DNA of 64,000 nucleotides. Origin: Clonostachys chloroleuca (lineage: Eukaryota > Ascomycota > Sordariomycetes > Hypocreales > Bionectriaceae). The position numbers and the translations under genes were made by a program. Positions 12,401-24,721 of this stretch are shown piece by piece. How positions within the stretch are numbered: position 1 is the stretch's first letter; every line of letters starts with the position of its first letter. The stretch spans positions 4,464,001-4,528,000 of the forward strand of contig JBANAY010000004.1 of NCBI GenBank assembly GCA_037952775.1, read 5' to 3'. The notes below the pieces were generated by a model, which saw only the letters and a list, made by a program, of their open reading frames with translations, was not told the origin of the DNA and did not search any database.

Positions 12401-14057
12401 TGGCAACATCAAAAGCTGGGAAGAGCAAGTAGAGATCGTCCTCAAGTCCATCTACAACTCGATTCGTGATGAGCGACTGCCTCTCTTTGGCGCCGACCCA
12501 CAAAAGAGCCTACCAACTTCGCCATCACAGGGTTTGGGAGTGATTAACATGCTGAGACGAACCCCAAGTGTGCTCAGCAAGGCTCCATCCGAAGGCAATC
12601 TCTCCATGAGAGGTCGTAACGCGGAATCCACCCGTGGGCCCAGCTCTCGCTGGGTGTCCAAGAGCCGCTCCAGACCTCCTGGACTTGGACGTAATGGATT
12701 CAACTCGAGTAGAACTAGTTTCGAGGATAACAATTCTCTTTGGAGCCCAGCATTGTCCTCTGCAACATGGAGTCGACAGTCTCTTGGCCGGACACAGACA
12801 ACAGTATCGCAAGACTCATTTGCTTCTGCGTTCCCACGTGGCGACTATCAACAATCCATTGGTTTTGCGAATGCTCTCAGTCAAGCTATCATCCGGGATG
12901 AGGATGCTAATGGTTATGAAACCGCCCCGTCAATTCTCAGCGCAGACATCCCGGCCTCTCGGCTTCTTGAGGATGAAACACTGGAAATCACTGGACCCCC
13001 GTGGGTCAAGGAGGGAAGGGTTATTCACAAGCATCACTTAGATGGAGTGGACAAGAAGGCAAAGGACAGGCAGTGGACCGAAGTGTTTGCCGTGGTGCAG
13101 AAGGGCCAGATGAGTCTCTTCTCCTTCAACTCGAGTAAGTCTCTACGGCAGAAGACTCGTCCCAAAGCGCCTCAGGAGGCACCAGTAGGAGGTGGCAACT
13201 GGCAAGACAATGCCACAAACGTTGGTACATTCAACTTGCGACAAACCCTGGCGTCTGCGCTGCCATCTCCTGGGTACTCTCGAACACGACCACATGTATG
13301 GGCCCTGAGTCTCCCAACTGGCGCAGTTCATCTATTCCAGGTGGGAACGCCTGAAATTATCAAGGAGTTTGTCACTACTGCCAACTACTGGAGCGCACGC
13401 TTGAGCACGCATCCTTTGATCGGTGGTGTGAGCAATATGGAGTATGGGTGGAGTGAGAACATTGTCAACAACGCACTTGTCAATGCGATCAACGATTCGA
13501 CTGGGCCACCAGCAAGGCGAGCTTCTAACATGAGCAACGGTGCCATCACTGGGACAGGCAGGAAGGGCAGCATTAGCAGCTTCCGCTCAGCCAGCATCGA
13601 TCAAGCTGCTGCTGCATTTACCAATGCTAGTGGGCGTGGCGGCAAGCTGCCCGGTGATCGTGTTAACATCGCAGACTGGACGCCGCCAGCACAAAGCCTA
13701 CGTCCTAGCAACGCGAGCGAGGCGGACCAACTGGCCACCTTGGTTGCTTACGTCAAAAACATTGAAGACAGTTTGCAAGAGCATAACCAACTACGCAGCC
13801 CAATGCTACTGGCGTTTACACCCCGGGGCCACAATGCTATCAAGGCTATGGCGAACTGGGAGAAGAAGAGTGCATACTTGCTTCGCGAAATTGTCAAGTT
13901 CAGGACGTACGTGGATTGCCTGCAGCAAGCTGAGACTCGTAAGCAGGAGATTTACACGGAAAGAGATCTGGCGCACCGCGCTGCCAGAGGAGAACTGATA
14001 GACGCCGATGAAATGGACCTCAGTGGCGATGAGGCAGATACAACGATACGGCCTTAA
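9485..14057 (+). CDS. Sec7-domain Arf guanine-nucleotide exchange factor with PH domain (Syt1-like), apparent 1-nt frameshift
   Basis: Exons 9485-11986 and 12043-14057 (intron with GTAAAT donor, GCTAAC branch and GCAG acceptor) encode about 1505 aa once a frame change near 10457 is allowed. Residues 1-700 are Ser/Pro-rich and disordered. The Sec7 domain spans roughly 730-980, including VFRAETQQVDR and MLLNTDLHM; the Glu in FRAETQ aligns with the catalytic glutamic finger of Arf-GEFs, so exchange activity should be retained. A low-complexity insert interrupts the end of Sec7. A PH domain with a long loop follows (about 1150-1290, PPWVKEGRVIHKH onward), then a C-terminal helical region. By family, it activates Arf-type GTPases in Golgi/endosomal traffic. 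The frame switch in the disordered region (C5 at 10457-10461) lacks good splice sites; one extra C repairs it. A possible upstream start in the same frame at 9290 is less likely. Confidence 0.88.
10457..10461 (+). other. frameshift point, C5 run
   Basis: Best placement of the minus-one shift in the disordered part of the Sec7 protein; nearby positions are also possible. Confidence 0.5.
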
Positions 14058-14969
14058 AGTTTTCAACACTAATATCAACTCGGCAAAGAATCAAAAAGAA
14101 CATAGAGAGGCCCACCCGGTGTTACTATACACTATAGCTTAAAGCACTGCATCCAGAATTTTTTTTTCTTTTCCGCCTTCCCTAGGTCTCCTTTTTACGT
14201 CACCCGTTTTCTTCCTGATACCCGAACTTTTGAGGACTTTCCTACTTTTCTCATTGTTTCTCTCGCTTCCCTCTTTCAACTCTGAACGGGGAGGCTGTAC
14301 TTACGTTGGGTCATGTATAATACGAGAATTGCGACACGAGCAAACAAACGCATACGCAGCGAAACTGAGCGACTGTACACGAAACGTAAAAAAGGCCTTT
14401 GAGCCATTTCTCTTCAGCACTCTTGTTCAATAGAGGCACTACCTAATACTGGCGTCTTTCCGAAAAAATGTGTCATTGTAATAATAATGTCAATAATACT
14501 ATTCACTCATGACTGGTTTCAATTTTCATTAAGAGGAAGGCTTAAAATAAAAGACTATGAACACATTCAGGTTTATACAAAATGTGACTGAAGGTGTGAC
14601 GTGACACCTCGTGGTTTGTGATGATCATGAGTATCTGCGAGCCAAGTGACTGAGGATAGCCGACATTGGGTTTTACCATAGTACTAGAACAACAAGACCA
14701 ACGAATCGCAATATTTCTAATATATGATAACCTCTTCTGCTATCATGGCCGTAATTAAATATATGAGCTCTGCTCCTGTCTATCTAGAACTCAATCTAAG
14801 CCTGCCCTCCAAGGTAGAGCGACGGTATGGGTAACAATCTAAATCTAACACTGTAGGCATCTCACGCTATCTAATGCTCCGTCCGGGTCTATATGTACAA
14901 TCTGTCTATTTCAAGTCAACTTGGTTTCATTCTGGCCTTGAGGCCGCTTTCCGTTCTTTGTTGTCTTTC
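14058..14969. other. convergent 3' flank between Sec7 gene and ABC transporter
   Basis: AT-rich sequence downstream of two converging genes; it probably holds both 3' UTRs. No gene seen. Confidence 0.5.
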
Positions 14970-17900
14970 CTACTCAGATCTGGCGCTTTTCGTCTTCTTG
15001 CTCCTGAGTTTCATCATGAGAAACACCAGAGCATACGAAGAGATGGAGAACAAGGCTGTGATACCAGTCTAGAAGGATGTGCATCAGCCAAAGTAGTACT
15101 TTTTTTCCCCTTCAGTTTGCCAGTGTCAGCTTTAGGATCGTACTTACATCTCTCCATGGGTAATACGCCTCAGTGATATTGAAGGTCTTTGCATACTCGG
15201 CACCAGTTGAGTACGGACAGTAGCTGCATGACCCATTGGCAGACGTATCAGACACATAGCCGGCATTGCTGCTAAGGAAACTGGCCATATACTGCCCACA
15301 AGTCTGTCCATCCGGGATCGCAAAGGTCGTGAATTCCTCGGGGAGGCAGTTGACCTTGACATCCCAGACAATAGTGCCAAAAAGACCGCCAACGAGATAA
15401 TGAAATGGGTCCAGCCACTAAGATAGATGTTAGTTACTTCTTGGATAGAAGCCAGAACATGACAATGAAGAGAGGAGTCTTACATAGAGCCAAGACTTCC
15501 AAAACACTGGCATTGACTCATAAGGGGCGACGACGCCGCAAAATGATATCATACCGGCACCAATGAGTAATGGATTCATGATGGCAGCAAAGTACTCGTT
15601 TGGTGCGTAGGCTGCAATGGCTTGACCGATGGATGTGTACAAGAACTCGTAAACTGATATTCGAAAGAGTCAGCCTTTGCTATCCGTGCTCTTCGTTCCA
15701 ATCTCCTGCTTCGGAGGTCCTAGGCTACTGGGCTTGACTTACAGATCATCTGAAGGTAAATGTGACCTGAGATGCGGGCGTCAACAGGGAAACCGGCTGT
15801 GAAGTACCAACATGCGAAATATAATGTGGCACAAATGATGAGATACGGTATTTCGGATACAACCTGTGCCCCAATGAAGGCCGACCAGTGGTATGTTTTA
15901 GACTAGTAAAGTTTTTAATACATTCACTCCTTTAATTATGGTGGTGAAGCTTACCTTCTTCTCACGTGTCTCAAAGAGATCGCGGTTATGGAGGAAGAAT
16001 GGTTGCATGCCTGGATAACACATCGAGTCAGTGAATCGTCTGATTTATGATGAACAGATGGTGTAGGACAAACCAGCAATGCACGCAGGGGCCACAAATA
16101 TAAAGTTAAATACTGCGAAGAGCCTGAGCTGGAGAGAAAAGGACCCGTCATCGATCATCCAGAAGGTGAAGCCGCTGAAAAGGGCAGCGAAAATATGGAG
16201 AGCCATCTTGTTCCAAATGTAATCCTAAGGTGATGATGAGCATATCGGGCTTTCTAGCTTCAGGGGTTGATTCTTACAGGTGAGCGCCAAAGCTGGATCA
16301 TCTGACGGTGCAAAACAGTCTTGAACTGGAAGAACTTAGACGTGGCAAAGCTGGCGTTGTCTTCCGGCAAGGATGCTGTTGCGGCGAGAGCCTTGCTGTT
16401 CAAGCCTTCCAAGGTTTCGAGAGCTCTAGTTCTCTCTGGAGACTTACTCCAAACGTCGACCCAATCGATAGGAACTGCCGTGTTCCCCTGGATAGACTCA
16501 ACAATGTGTTCTGCTGGGTTGACGCCTTCCTCGCAAGGAGCTCCGTTCCGGGCGAAATAATTAAGGAGGGTTTTGGAATCGGCTCCGGCTATAACATTTT
16601 TAGGATACAACAGTAAGATAGTTGCGGAAAATAGGAGGAAGACTTACTTTCACCAAAGTATGTCATTCGTCCTCCCTTGGCCAACAACAAGACCGAATCA
16701 AAGGCCTCAAATAGTACTGCAGACGGTTGGTGAATAGTGCACAGCACTGCCTGCCCACCATCCACCAACTTTCTCAAGAATCGGATAATGTTATAAGCGG
16801 ATTGGCCATCAAGTCCAGAGGTCGGCTCATCCAAGAACAGGAGGGATGGCTTTGCAACGAGCTCGACACCTAGCGTAACTCGCTTCCTCTGTTCGATTCC
16901 CAGCCCAGCGCCCGGGACTAACAGGGATGTCAGTTGAATATCTTGGAAGGGGTGATTCCATCTGCTGAACTAACCTCCAATGATGGCATCGCAAATATCT
17001 TCGAGCTCGAGAAGTTCAATAATGCGATTCACATAGTCAATCTTCTCGGTATGAGGAACGTGTTGTGGTTGTCGTAGAACAGCGGAAAAGACGAGGGCTT
17101 CCTTCACCGTAGCTGTGGCCTCGTGGACATCCATCTGCTCACAATATCCGGTCATTCTCTGGAAAGAGATGTTCTGCGGCTTTCCATCAATCAAGATCGA
17201 ACCAAATATATCTCCTGAGTCTTTTCGTTGCGCCAGAACGTCCAATAAACTAGTGGTTGTCAGCGACAAGAAATACAGACAGAAGACGGCGGGCTACTTA
17301 CGTTGTTTTACCTGCACCTGAAGCTCCCATCAAAGCCACAAGATTCCCTGGCTTGACATACCCAAACGTCTTGTTCAACAGCTGTTTCTGGGCCCCTTGG
17401 TACTTGACATAGTAATCAAGATCCTTCCAAATGAAAATGGACTGACGGTTCGATTGAGCCAGAACCGCTGATGAACTGGGAGATCCATTTGGTCCTTTCT
17501 CTTCATCCAGCTGGGCCTTATTTGCACGGAAGGATCTCTGAAAGAGCAAGACAGATGATCCCTTGTGACTGTTTTTGAACTCAAAGGCCACCGCAGTGAC
17601 GGCGATGAAAAATATCCAGAATCCCATGATAACACCAAAGCCTCTCCAAATATGGCCGACAGAGTAACTGTACTGCTGCGCAAGATGACCAATGCCGTTC
17701 ACCGTCGAGCCGTTGCTTCCCGGAACAGTGCATCCTCTGTATTGGGAGCTGCCGGTGTCGTATCCTTCTCCGAACGGGACATACTGCGGTGCCACACATT
17801 CAAGATCGAGCCCGTCAAACTCATTGGCTACCAGTGCCTCAAAGGCATATGCGCCTGGGTTAAGATAGAATATCCATCGGAACCATGGACGCATCTTTTG

Positions 17901-20079
17901 AAATGGGATTAGATATCCTTCTCGGTGTTAGTCACACGTCTGGTCTCCCTAACAGACAGGTGATGATTCAGTGACATACCTCCATAGACAAAGAAGATGG
18001 TAGAAATCAGGCCGGAGATGAAACTAGCCGTGCCGAAATGATCAAAGATGGCACCAATAGCCCGGAACATCTGCCCAAAGCATAGGGTATTCGCAACTAC
18101 AACAATCCAGAAAGTGAAGAACTTGCCCGCATCTTGTTGCATTCCGCCCATGAAGTAGAGGATCAGCGAGAAACATGTCACCTGGATAAGGACGATAGGT
18201 ATATCCATGATTGCGTTGGCAATGCAAAAAGCCGTCGGTCTGTAGTAGCCGAATCTTTTGTGTCGAAGCAGGATCGGACGCCCAGCGAAAGAAGCCGTCG
18301 TCTCGGCCAGGCCTTCCAAAAGGAAGTATAGAACAGGGAAGAATAGGAGGCCAGGTCGGCGGAAGACCGACTCGCTAGTATCGGGCAGGTTGTAGAAAAG
18401 GCTGCCAGCCACCAGGGCTTGTATGGTAGCTGATACAATTTTGATAGCAAATGAAAGCTTATCTCCGGTCATGATTTGATATTGCCTACAAGTAAAGACT
18501 CAGTCAGAGCTCATTCGAGGATCATAGATGAATGTGGGAATAGGGTATTGACTCACCGGATTGTTGCGTTAACGATCTGCTCCTTCATACCAGCAGTGTA
18601 AACTCCTCGGGGGCCAACCATAAACTTTCTCTGCCTTTTCTCTCTCAACACAGCAGCCTCAAGGTCCTCAGCTTCATTCTCAAGGGCACTTGGAGGCTGA
18701 GAGGTCTCGCGCATGTGCCGGCACAGCTCGCTCTGTTGGTAAGATGCCTCAAAATCCTCAGGAGTGTCTGGGACTTGGCCTTCAAAGCCCGCCGCAATGG
18801 CACGCTCCGTCTTGACAGTGACGGATGTCAGAAAGTCAGCAATGTTTGCGCCTTTGGGGCAGACAAATCCCAGGTTCTCAAAATACGCCCGGGCGGAAAC
18901 GCGAGGCCCGTAGTAAATCACACGCCCACTTGCAAGCACCAGAACCTTGTCGAACTGGTCAAAAATCCCATTTCCGGCCTGGTAGGTCGTCAAGACGATG
19001 GTCTTGTCAAACTCATCGGCCTGTTGGCGCAAGCTTCGGGCAAATTCCAGGGCGCCCTTGGAATCAAGTCCTCGAGTCGGTTGATCCCAAAATTGCACAG
19101 GAGCCTAGATATTTAGAATTAGTTCTATCTTAGGATAGACCAAGATTCATTTGGAACTTGAAGACCAACCTGACTAGCCATCATCTCGGCAAGGGAAACA
19201 CGTTTTCTTTCTCCTCCAGACACACCTCGGATAAACTCATTCCCAACTCGGGTTTTCCGGGTATGGTCAATGCCCAAAGATCCCAAGATGTCATCTCGCA
19301 TATGCTGAACAAAGCTGTGTTTCTTTTCCAAGTCCTCTGGCCTCTTCCGAGGGACTTTGTTTCTCAGAGCAAACTTCAACGTTTGGTTGACGGTCAGCGT
19401 GGGGAAGTGAATATCATCTACCAGGTTCTTTAGCCTATCATATGTATCAATGATTTCTAGGGGGAACTAACCTTCAGTGTTTAAGACGATTTGTTGACGA
19501 AATTTTCGAGCCTCCTTGTGATTCATGCTCCCGTAGTACATCTCACCTGTCACCTCAGGGAAAGATCCTCGATCATTTGAGAGAACACGAAGAAGAGATG
19601 TACATCCAGACCCAGGGCGCCCTAATACAAGAAGCTATTTTGGGTAAGTAGCTGCTCAAGTAACTATATTGAATAGGTCTGGGTACATACCATTTCTCCT
19701 GGACGAACTTGGCCAGTGACATTGTTCAGAATAGCCTGGCATAAGAGATGAGTAATAAAATCAAACTCATGGCAGACAAACTCACTCTCTGGGGTGTCTT
19801 CCTCATGAAAAGTGAATTGAGCTGACTAGGATCGACTCTTGACCAAAGAGTTTCTCCCAAGGCTTCGCTGGAGGCTGTCACTCGGACAGTCAAGTCCTTG
19901 AACGAAAGGGTTAGCCGCTTTGGGACGAAATCCCGGCTTTTGATCTCCTCGAGAGCATTCTCCTGGTTTTCAGTATCGCTTGAGGCAGAAGACGATGTAG
20001 CTGTTGTACTCTCCTGACTGGTCGCTGGCACCTCGTTCACAGCCGGGGAACCACCCTCCTCAGCTCGTGGTATCCCCAT
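14970..20079 (-). CDS. PDR-type (ABCG) full-size ABC transporter, 16 exons
   Basis: Exons in coding order: 20079-19786, 19735-19691, 19634-19472, 19417-19170, 19104-18557, 18485-17980, 17917-17302, 17249-16975, 16917-16648, 16588-16278, 16224-16074, 16010-15955, 15902-15743, 15653-15484, 15417-15148, 15068-14970. All phases agree, giving 1393 aa. Order is NBD1-TMD1-NBD2-TMD2. NBD1 has the PDR-type Walker [10 protein letters not shown] (about residue 117), signature [10 protein letters not shown] and a Walker B with Gln after Asp ([11 protein letters not shown]); NBD2 has canonical GASGAGKTT near 799 and [11 protein letters not shown]. So, as usual in fungal PDR pumps, the two sites are unequal. 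The extracellular C-terminal Cys motif ([12 protein letters not shown]) is present. It is a plasma-membrane efflux pump by family; cargo is unknown. The N-terminus before NBD1 is short. The next genes upstream are a Zn2Cys6 regulator and an SDR on the same strand, suggesting a linked export function. Start is the ATG at 20079; a GTG just upstream is not used. Confidence 0.92.
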
Positions 20080-20230
20080 TTTTACGTGCACCGAGATCTA
20101 GTGATCTGGAGATTCTCGAGAATGCCTCTACAAGATTGGCCTTGAAGCTTTACGGGTGCTCGGTTCTTTTTCTTCTACGCTTACAATTGGACTCTTCCCA
20201 TATATATTATATCAAGACCTTCAATGAAGG

Positions 20231-20240
20231 CGGCAATCCG
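20231..20240. promoter_or_regulatory. candidate Zn2Cys6 site CGGCAATCCG
   Basis: An inverted CGG pair with a 4-bp spacer, about 150 bp upstream of the transporter ATG. Nearly identical to the site at 20346. Inverted CGG half-sites are the typical target of dimeric Zn2Cys6 proteins, and one is encoded next door. Confidence 0.45.
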
Positions 20241-20345
20241 GTGTAACTCCTCTATATCCGTTACTCCGTATTTCCAGCAGTGCCGGGAGAACTTACTCAA
20301 AGCAGTGCCACTTGCTCCTAGCATATTACAAAAAACTACCACTAG

Positions 20346-20355
20346 CGGTAATCCG
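20346..20355. promoter_or_regulatory. candidate Zn2Cys6 site CGGTAATCCG
   Basis: Second CGG-N4-CCG element, differing from the first at one spacer base, about 270 bp upstream of the transporter start. Confidence 0.45.
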
Positions 20356-20386
20356 ATACAGTGAGAACGCTGCTAAAACGCCTGTG

Positions 20387-20397
20387 CGGTACTACCG
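20387..20397. promoter_or_regulatory. candidate Zn2Cys6 site CGGTACTACCG
   Basis: CGG-N5-CCG inverted pair about 310 bp upstream of the transporter start. The spacing differs from the two neighbouring elements, so it may be chance or a site for another regulator. Confidence 0.3.
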
Positions 20398-20517
20398 GGG
20401 TCGGCAAGACAGCGCGGATGGACGGTATTACCTAGTACTTGTCCAATAAGTCCCAAACTCTTCAAGATGACAGCTCCACGTTGAGTCGGATATAGGCAAG
20501 ATAGGCGATTATTTCCA

Positions 20518-22825
20518 TTATTTCAAGTCCCAGGCAGGATTCGTGTCGATTGATAGGAAGGCATCCATATCCATAGTGCCAAAGTCGAAATTGAGACCCA
20601 GGTCGGCAGCTGTAAAGTCGGAGAAGCCTCCTGGAAATGCGTCATTCGGACCTAACGGAGCAAAGTCTGAGGATAGCGGCATCGAGGGATAGGCAAATGC
20701 CGTGGTGACATTGGTCATCGGTGTCGTTGGGTCAGGCACAATCGACGGCGAGTTCTGCCCCCACAGACCAAATCCTATATCCGGGCCAGCCTCGTTGGCT
20801 ATCTCAAAGTCAGGTACCACGCACCGTACCATGCGGACAATAGCGGCGATCGTAGTAGGGGTCTGCGTGTTATTTCCCGGAATGTTAGGAAGCAACGCTT
20901 GAAGGCATCTCAGTCCAGTGCGGATACATCTTAGATCTCGGTTAGATCCATAGGGTTCTTGAAGTAGGTCCAGTGCCAATACGTAGCAAGCACCCTCTAC
21001 GAAGTAGTTTTGATACTTGACACCCTGTAGCATGGGGGTCAGAGAGTGAGTCTTCTTGGCCTCGCCGGGGAACAATCGAAGCTTACCTTGCAAAGCTCAT
21101 TGGTATGCAAGGCATTTGCCATATTATTGATTGTGCTTTTAGCGGTGTCCAGGCAGATCTGGCATGCCTTGTCAAACCAGGGTGGCGGGGCCGCAGGTCG
21201 CTTCTCGGCAGATCTGGGAGTTCCGGGAGATTTCCCCTGTCTTCTCAACTTGCCCCGCAAGATGAGGAAAGGTCGAAACGTGAGGAGCAGTGTTTGATGG
21301 TATGCTGTACACGTGAGCATCACGGGTGAGCAATCAAATACACATGATACAGGTGGGTTAAACTCACTAGACGAAAGTAACGTTTGACAAAATCCCTCCT
21401 CACCAGGCTTTGTATGGCCGACCAACTCGAACCCCATATCCCGGGGTTGACACTCTGCAAATCGGTGCAATTGTTCACGGATCTCATTGGCCGCGTTCCA
21501 CATCGGCATAAGCGAATCATGCCGTGGGGTGTAAATCTGATTCGTACATTTTGCCATGATACGCGATAGCGTGACCATGGATTTCAGGAACTTCTGCTTC
21601 TTCGGCATGGGAACGGCAGCTCCCGGGTCGACGATTGAGTTCGGCCGGCCAATCATGAAGCAGATCCAGCTAAAGAGATGCAGATCAGAATCAAGATCAG
21701 GATGATGTAAAGGAACAGAAGAGCTTTTAACATACGTTTCCCAGAAGAACAGACTCCAAAATGTGGTTCTTTTCTGCTCCATGTCCTGCCGGGTCTCTCC
21801 ACCCCTAGCGATGGCTTCCTTATGCAGGCCAATAGCCAATGCCCGACGCACAGCAGACCCCAGATGGAGAAAAGAGGAGTTTGGACGAGCTCTTTCGATC
21901 TGGAGAATGGCTTGCCAAGGAAGTTAGTCAAAAATTCAGGGTCCGAGGACTGGTATATACTTATCATCATGGTGTAAACTTGCACCATCTGGACATTGAC
22001 CACCTCCTCCAGCTTCTCTGAACCTTGCCTGGACTTTTGATACAGAAACTCAGAGACAGTGTGCTGTCCCAGCATATAAGCGCCCAATGAAATACCCAGG
22101 AGGATAATGATACATTCCGGAGAGTCGTATCTGAACACTCCTGGGGGGCGAAACATCTCGTCCAGCTTTGTGCGATGCTCTTCTTTGGACATTAAGGGCA
22201 GCGCATGCCAATAGGTATCTAGATACCTCTCCAACAAGGTCTGCGCAGTAACTGGGGAAAGCAAGATCCCGGTAAAATCATCTGATCTCAGCAAAGGCGG
22301 GTTTGTGTCGGCTAGGTCACCAAAGAACAAGCGCCGATGGCTGAAAAGATCCAGCCCGGGACCAACTTCCTCCACGCCCTGCCGCGACGGCGTGCTCGGT
22401 ACAGTCCCCTCGATCTGGTGATAGATGGAATGCAGGAGAGAGAAGTTGGACGAGGGTCCATAGTACAGCTGAATCAGACAAGAAGGCGATGCTTCATGGG
22501 TCGCGGCAACGCTATGGACGTTGTAGTTGCTCTCGCCGCCGCCGCCGGGCGAAGCTTCCGACTCCAGATCATCGGCGCCATCGTCTTGAGTTTGAGAGAC
22601 AGGGACCGTTGAGCGCACGGGTATAGAAGCCGGTGGTTTCGCGACCGCAGCCCCATTCAGCGCATTCCGTTGACTCGCCTTTTGGCGTATGCGCGCCTTC
22701 TCCCGATAAACACAGTCGATGCCTCTGGTCTTGCAGCGCTCACAAGGGGTCTGGCCGTTGCACCTGACCTTTCGTGCACGGCACTCGTGGCACGCTTTGG
22801 AGATGCGCCATTTGGATGAGTTCAT
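20518..22825 (-). CDS. Zn2Cys6 fungal transcription factor, 5 exons
   Basis: Exons 22825-21961, 21910-21736, 21669-21368, 21304-21087 and 21024-20518 give 688 aa with consistent phases. The N-terminal zinc cluster is C12-x2-C-x6-C-x5-C-x2-C-x6-C38, followed by a basic linker. The middle region carries the fungal-TF homology domain (HLGSAVRRALAIGLHKEA, then a FMIGRPNSI block), and the C-terminus is acidic/aromatic and could be an activation domain. The first intron ends in AAG rather than YAG; the join gives MMITILQIERARPNSSF, which is typical of the family. The third intron is 63 nt without in-frame stop, so retention would insert 21 residues. It sits between the PDR transporter and an SDR on the same strand and is the obvious candidate regulator of both. 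The inducing signal is unknown. Confidence 0.88.
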
Positions 22826-23270
22826 AACGGTGATTCAGATCGCATAATGCTACCAAAGGGTAAGGGCAACGACCTCGAGCTTGGGCGCCAATTGCAGACA
22901 CTCTGGACGGTCCAATGTTGTAATTTCTTGGGAGCAGGTTAGGTAAGCCAAGTGAATCATCGCGTGTTTCCAGATCAGTCGAGGCAAGCGAAACGAACAC
23001 TAAGCAGCCAGTCAGCGCTGCAGCACGCTGGAGCTCTCGCCGTTCCAGGACAGTCCCCACGCGAGGGCGACAAAAAGACTATTATGTCATCCACTAATTA
23101 GGCAATTATGATCTCGATCGTGATTGCTTCATTACCTGCATCCTACCCTGCAGAACAACACTTTACCCAACCAAGGGAACAGAGCAGACATTCTCCAAAT
23201 AGAAGTGGAAGAGCAACAGTGAAAAATACGCTTTAGCCAAGACATGAACGCTAAAATATTATCTCTGTCG
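22826..23270. other. promoter of the Zn2Cys6 regulator and 3' flank of the SDR
   Basis: No gene seen; no CGG-N4-CCG element like those upstream of the transporter was found here. Confidence 0.5.
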
Positions 23271-24231
23271 TTACAATTTGGCCTTTTCTGCCGCCTCCCT
23301 TCTCTTCACCTCATCAAATACTGCCTGCTGGTTCTTCATGCTCGTCGCCGTCATCACCTGCGTCATCGCCTCATCGCAGAACGGCACCTGGTCCCTGAAG
23401 TAATGGTTCTTTCCGTTCACCTCCACCGCCAGCCCATAGTTATCCTCGTTAGTGACCCTCTTCCCAGCCGAGTCCTGCACGTTCCCGCCATTGACCAGCA
23501 TCTCCACCGTCTCCGCAATCTTGGAAATGGGGGTGAAATACTCCTCGGGGAATGATTTCCACTCGTCGGCCAGAAGAAGGTTTGTCCGCACCGTCCCGGG
23601 GCAGATGGCGTAGGCCCGGATCCCTTCTTGGTGGAATGAGTATGCTATGCTGCGCACGAAGTGCACCACGCCGGCCTTGGACGCCGAGTACACTGGTGTA
23701 TATTCACTAGGGTACTGATCAGGCAAAGTCAGCGACAAGAAGTTCTCGTCTACCTATCTCGTGATCATGACTTACTAGACCACCGCAGCTTGCTGTCATG
23801 ACAATGGAAGCACCTTGCCCCGTGTGGGGGCTCAATCTGAAATAGTGTAAAGCTAGGTATGTGGTAGAGATTACGGCAGTGAGGTTGATATCGAGTGTGA
23901 GCGTATTTGGAGCTGGAGGAGGCTGAGACCCTTGCGTCGTCTGCTTCTCATAGAAACTGTGTCTCTCCACAATCCCAGCATTGGCAAAAACGAAGTCGAT
24001 CTGGCCCTCTGAGTCGAACACTGACTGGAACACAGAGGCAAGACTATCATATGAGGTCACGTTCACATGGTGCACCTTTGCTCCGGGAATAGCCTCGAGA
24101 GCAGTCTTGGCTGCTGCTGGATTGTAATCAAGCAAGTGAAGCTTCCACTTCCCAGTCTGAGCGAGGCGTTTCGCTGTCTCAAGGCCCATGCCTGAGCAGC
24201 CCCCGGTGATAATTGCAACTTTGCTTGTCAT
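23271..24231 (-). CDS. short-chain dehydrogenase/reductase, 2 exons
   Basis: Exons 24231-23776 and 23714-23271 (61-nt intron, GTAAGT...CAG) encode 299 aa. The classical SDR layout is visible: nucleotide-binding TGGCSGMG near the N-terminus, an acidic residue at the end of the second strand (LLDYN), which favours NAD(H), NAG in FANAG, and the catalytic set Ser148, Tyr161, Lys165 (YSASK). It resembles the 15-hydroxyprostaglandin dehydrogenase-like group of fungal SDRs. It oxidises or reduces an alcohol/ketone, but the substrate cannot be read from sequence. It is adjacent to and on the same strand as the Zn2Cys6 regulator and the PDR pump, so a shared detoxification or metabolite pathway is a reasonable inference. 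Confidence 0.9.
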
Positions 24232-24721
24232 GGTTCGTTACCGTCGAGGAGTTCTATTCTGGCAGTCACAAGCGGTAAAGGTGCGAATGAAAGCGATCGT
24301 CAATTTCTAATCATAGGATTTCACATAAGAACTTTCTAATCCTGATATTTAAAAGAAAGAAACTAAGTAAAATAGGACTATCCCCATTGCCAAGTTTCCT
24401 GGTTGACAGCATTCGGAAAACTGTATCCTGCCTGACCCGGCACACTAACTCCACGACCACCGCATTCGAGCTCACTTGCGAGATGATGTGACAAAAGGAA
24501 TCTTTCTTCCGTCAGAGTGTAGATATTGACCCGCTGATGGACTTTGCCCATGTATTTATTACTCGAGAGTCAAGGAAAAGGTAGGTGCCGTGTAATTCAT
24601 AACCACGCCGCCGGATGCACTTTTCCCCACATCATATAGCATCCATCTAAAGACTGGATTCTGAAAACGAAACAAGCAAATTTTTATCAAAGGATATAAG
24701 TTTCTATGAAGTCTGTGAGAA
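24232..24721. other. intergenic between SDR promoter and GH16 3' end
   Basis: 490 bp, AT-rich near the SDR start; no gene or clear regulatory element recognised. Confidence 0.5.

Larger units (their letters stand above)
20080..20517. other. promoter region of the PDR transporter
   Basis: 438 bp between the regulator stop and the transporter ATG. It carries three CGG...CCG inverted sites, listed separately, and no gene. Confidence 0.55.

Noticed and set aside
20080..20091. Upstream GTG start for the PDR transporter
   Set aside because: Nuclear fungal genes start at ATG; 20079 is the first in frame.
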